Positions 61,810 to 64,000 of a stretch of DNA of 64,000 nucleotides are shown piece after piece (position 1 is the stretch's first letter; each line of letters begins with the position of its first letter). The position numbers and the translations under genes were made by a program. The stretch covers positions 639,119 through 703,118 of the forward strand of contig VXAZ01002496.1 in assembly GCA_013399875.1 (NCBI GenBank), given 5' to 3'. The notes under the pieces are model-generated. The model did no database searches and had not been told where the DNA came from. It saw nothing but the letters and a program-made list of their open reading frames with translations. This DNA is from Gymnorhina tibicen (taxonomy: Eukaryota > Chordata > Aves > Passeriformes > Artamidae).

Positions 61810-64000
61810 TCAGCAATAGTTGAGGTATGGGCATGAGGTATGAGTATGGGCACCACAGGTGCCACCACTTCGGGAATCAAGTGTTTGGCAAGAACTGGTA
61901 TATAAGCGCAGGCATCTGTCTAAATTGAGAAGCAGTGGAGAAAACTTAGATTGAAAAAAAAAATTTATATGATTCCTCTGTAGGAAATTTGGGTACAAAC
62001 CCCATATTTCTCCTGCCCTGAAAAGCTGTAAGAGGTCACACAATGGTTGCTGTGTCTTATGTTGAAGTTGCTTTTGACTCTCAGGTCCTTCCGGCTGTTT
62101 TGCTGGGGAGGCACTGAGGAGCTCTGCTGGGACTGCTGCTGGGTGCTGGGTTTGGGCTATTTGTGTGATGCACGTGCACTTGTCATGCTGCAAGGACAGC
62201 GTTGGTCAGCTCTGTGGCAAGCTCTGAAAGAAGTATGCAGGAAAGCTGTTGCAGGTGCAGGAGAAGGTCCAGTGCTATGGACAGCATTGCCACAGAAGGC
62301 ACGTATTTTTGTGCCAAAATCTGCTTTGCAGTGCACGGTGGTGCATCAGCTACGCCCAAGAGGTGGGAATGTGCACAGGAAAACTGGAAGTGTTACCAGG
62401 TACCCCAGTCTCTGGATGAGTTTGTATGAGGGTTTAAAATAACCAGTCCTTTTATAAGTTTGGGCACCTTCACTTTGTCAATTTGTGCAATACTTTTTTG
62501 GGTTGGGATTTTGAAGTCCTTCGGGACTGAGCTCTGGCTTGTGCTTTAGCTGAGCCCAGAAGGCAGGAAAATGTGAAATGTATTAATTGTGCATTAGATT
62601 TTGTCTATGATGTTGCTTTTTCTCTAGAGGGTGGTGGGGGGGGTGCATTAGGAGCTTATTACTGTGATTTTTTTCGGCATCCTGCTGATTTTAGAATGTA
62701 TGCATTTCTCTTCAGTCTCTTACCTATAGATTGCAGGGTACTCTGAAGCCAAGGGCAAAGTGAATAGAGCAGTGTTGGGTACAGCCCGTTCTGGATATGT
62801 CCATGCAATCAAGTCCTAGGCAGATCCATGCCCCACGGAGGGTACAGAGACAAGGGGAAGCACCAAAAGAGGTGACAAAATCCAAATACACTGGAGTGCT
62901 TTGGTTGTCCTGCCTTGCCCCAGTGGTTCACAGCAGTTGGTGTGTGGCTGCTGCACACTGCGGGGTGGCACAGAGCAGACAGAGATGTACCGAGGGAGTC
63001 TGGCCCGGGATTCACTGCGCAACAGCTGACTGCTTAATTTCCACTCCAGTGAATCGGATGGAAGAAGAAGGATAAAATAACGGGCAAAGAAGCGCACAGG
63101 GTTGAGTAACCATGCAGAAAGGAAGGACATTTAACAGTGCCAGTTGAGAGAAAAGACAGGTACCACTGTTCATTTCTGAAGATACTGCACAGAAATCTTC
63201 AGTGTGGAATGACAGATAAAATTGGCGGTGACAGCCAGAAAAGGAAGCGGGGGGAAAAGTCCTGGTTTTCAGGCCTCTGGAAACTTGAGGTCCTCACTTG
63301 TTTCTCAAGTTCAACACAATGAGGCTGAAAAAACAAGTAAATAATACCAATTGGCAGAGAATTAAAATAAAGAAGTTGAACTGTAGCCAACCCAGTGAAA
63401 GATGATGGTGGCTTTTTAGATGTTTCTATCTATAAAAAAGATATTTATAATCACAAAGTGTTTATCTTTTCCCCCTCCTCTTCAATTTGGTGTGCTCTCT
63501 TCTTCCCTGCTGTAGCCTTTCAGCAGAAAAGTTGAGCTTTACATCAAACACAGATAAAAAGAGAGCGGGTTTTTCTTTCTTCTAAAAAGCATTTTATTCG
63601 ATTTAATCTTTTGGGGGAAAATGGTTGAAGCTAGAAGATTGGCTGAGTTGCATGCCCAAGCCATAAAATTCCTTTTCTCCATACTTGTGAAAACCAGATT
63701 TGATCCAGCAAAATTACGAGTTACAAACAAATGTTCCATCACCCCATTGGTCACTTGCTGTGGTCAATTATAGTTTTGAAGCTGATGTAAGAATCAGATG
63801 TTTGGCTATTGTGTGTCTTTACTAATCTCCAACCCAAGTGTAACCCTTTGGCATGACACATCCTATAATTTGTTAAGTTTTCTAACAATGGCGCATTTTG
63901 CATTTCATTTGTGCTTTTCTCTCCAAGAGCCTAAGAATATGCTCCCTTCACTAAAGACCAGAGTAATTAATCATCAGGGCTGTTTGTAAGGAAAAGGCCT
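61810..64000. other. Unique non-coding sequence to the window edge
   Basis: No gene is recognised. A 131-codon plus frame at 62047-62442 has no domain. A TGCACGTGCA palindrome with an E-box core lies at 62169-62178 and a run of G near 62635-62643. The right end is cut by the window. Confidence 0.55.

Overview
The window looks like non-coding DNA from a bird (Aves), either intergenic or deep intronic. The evidence is the interspersed repeats. Recognisable elements are almost all CR1 LINE fragments, including two with the typical avian CR1 3' end (its complement reads AATCATAGAATGG...TTGGAAGG on the + strand), plus a few worn MIR-like SINE remnants. No Alu, L1 or other mammal-specific repeat was recognised, repeat density is low and base composition is moderately AT-rich. 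A 48-base N gap inside a poly-G tract (34987-35034) and a single N in a poly-T tract (49491) are typical draft-assembly artefacts in vertebrates.

No protein-coding exon, rRNA, tRNA or known microRNA could be supported. Every open frame is short. The longest (about 223 codons, 15061-15732, minus) is about the length expected by chance in 64 kb read in six frames. None contains a domain or motif I recognise. The prokaryotic vocabulary (operons, RBS, CRISPR, IS elements) does not apply.

Layout: 1-9 kb is unique AT-rich sequence with a GC-rich, G-quadruplex-prone block near 7.1-7.4 kb. 9.0-9.9 kb has an 11-bp x3 minisatellite, a CR1 3'-end fragment and a MIR-like fragment. 14.1-14.4 kb has an old plus-strand CR1, followed by the longest open frame. 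16.6 kb holds a short CpG cluster. 19.0 kb and 26.4-27.2 kb hold old CR1 and MIR-like pieces. 30.3-30.9 kb has a 20-bp perfect palindrome and an 18-bp x3 minisatellite. 35.0 kb has the poly-G assembly gap. 39.3-40.5 kb has a CpG cluster, a clear CR1 and a 68/69-bp tandem duplication. 41.7-42.9 kb has two candidate enhancer-like segments (paired octamers; homeodomain sites). 50.2-50.5 kb has the densest CpG cluster. 51.1-51.5 kb has the longest CR1. 60.0 kb has a MIR-like element, and 54-62 kb has TA/TG simple repeats.

I found no convincing novel biological system. The best leads are the orphan CpG clusters, the paired octamer motif segment, ancient SINE remnants that may be under constraint, and two open frames worth a homology search.
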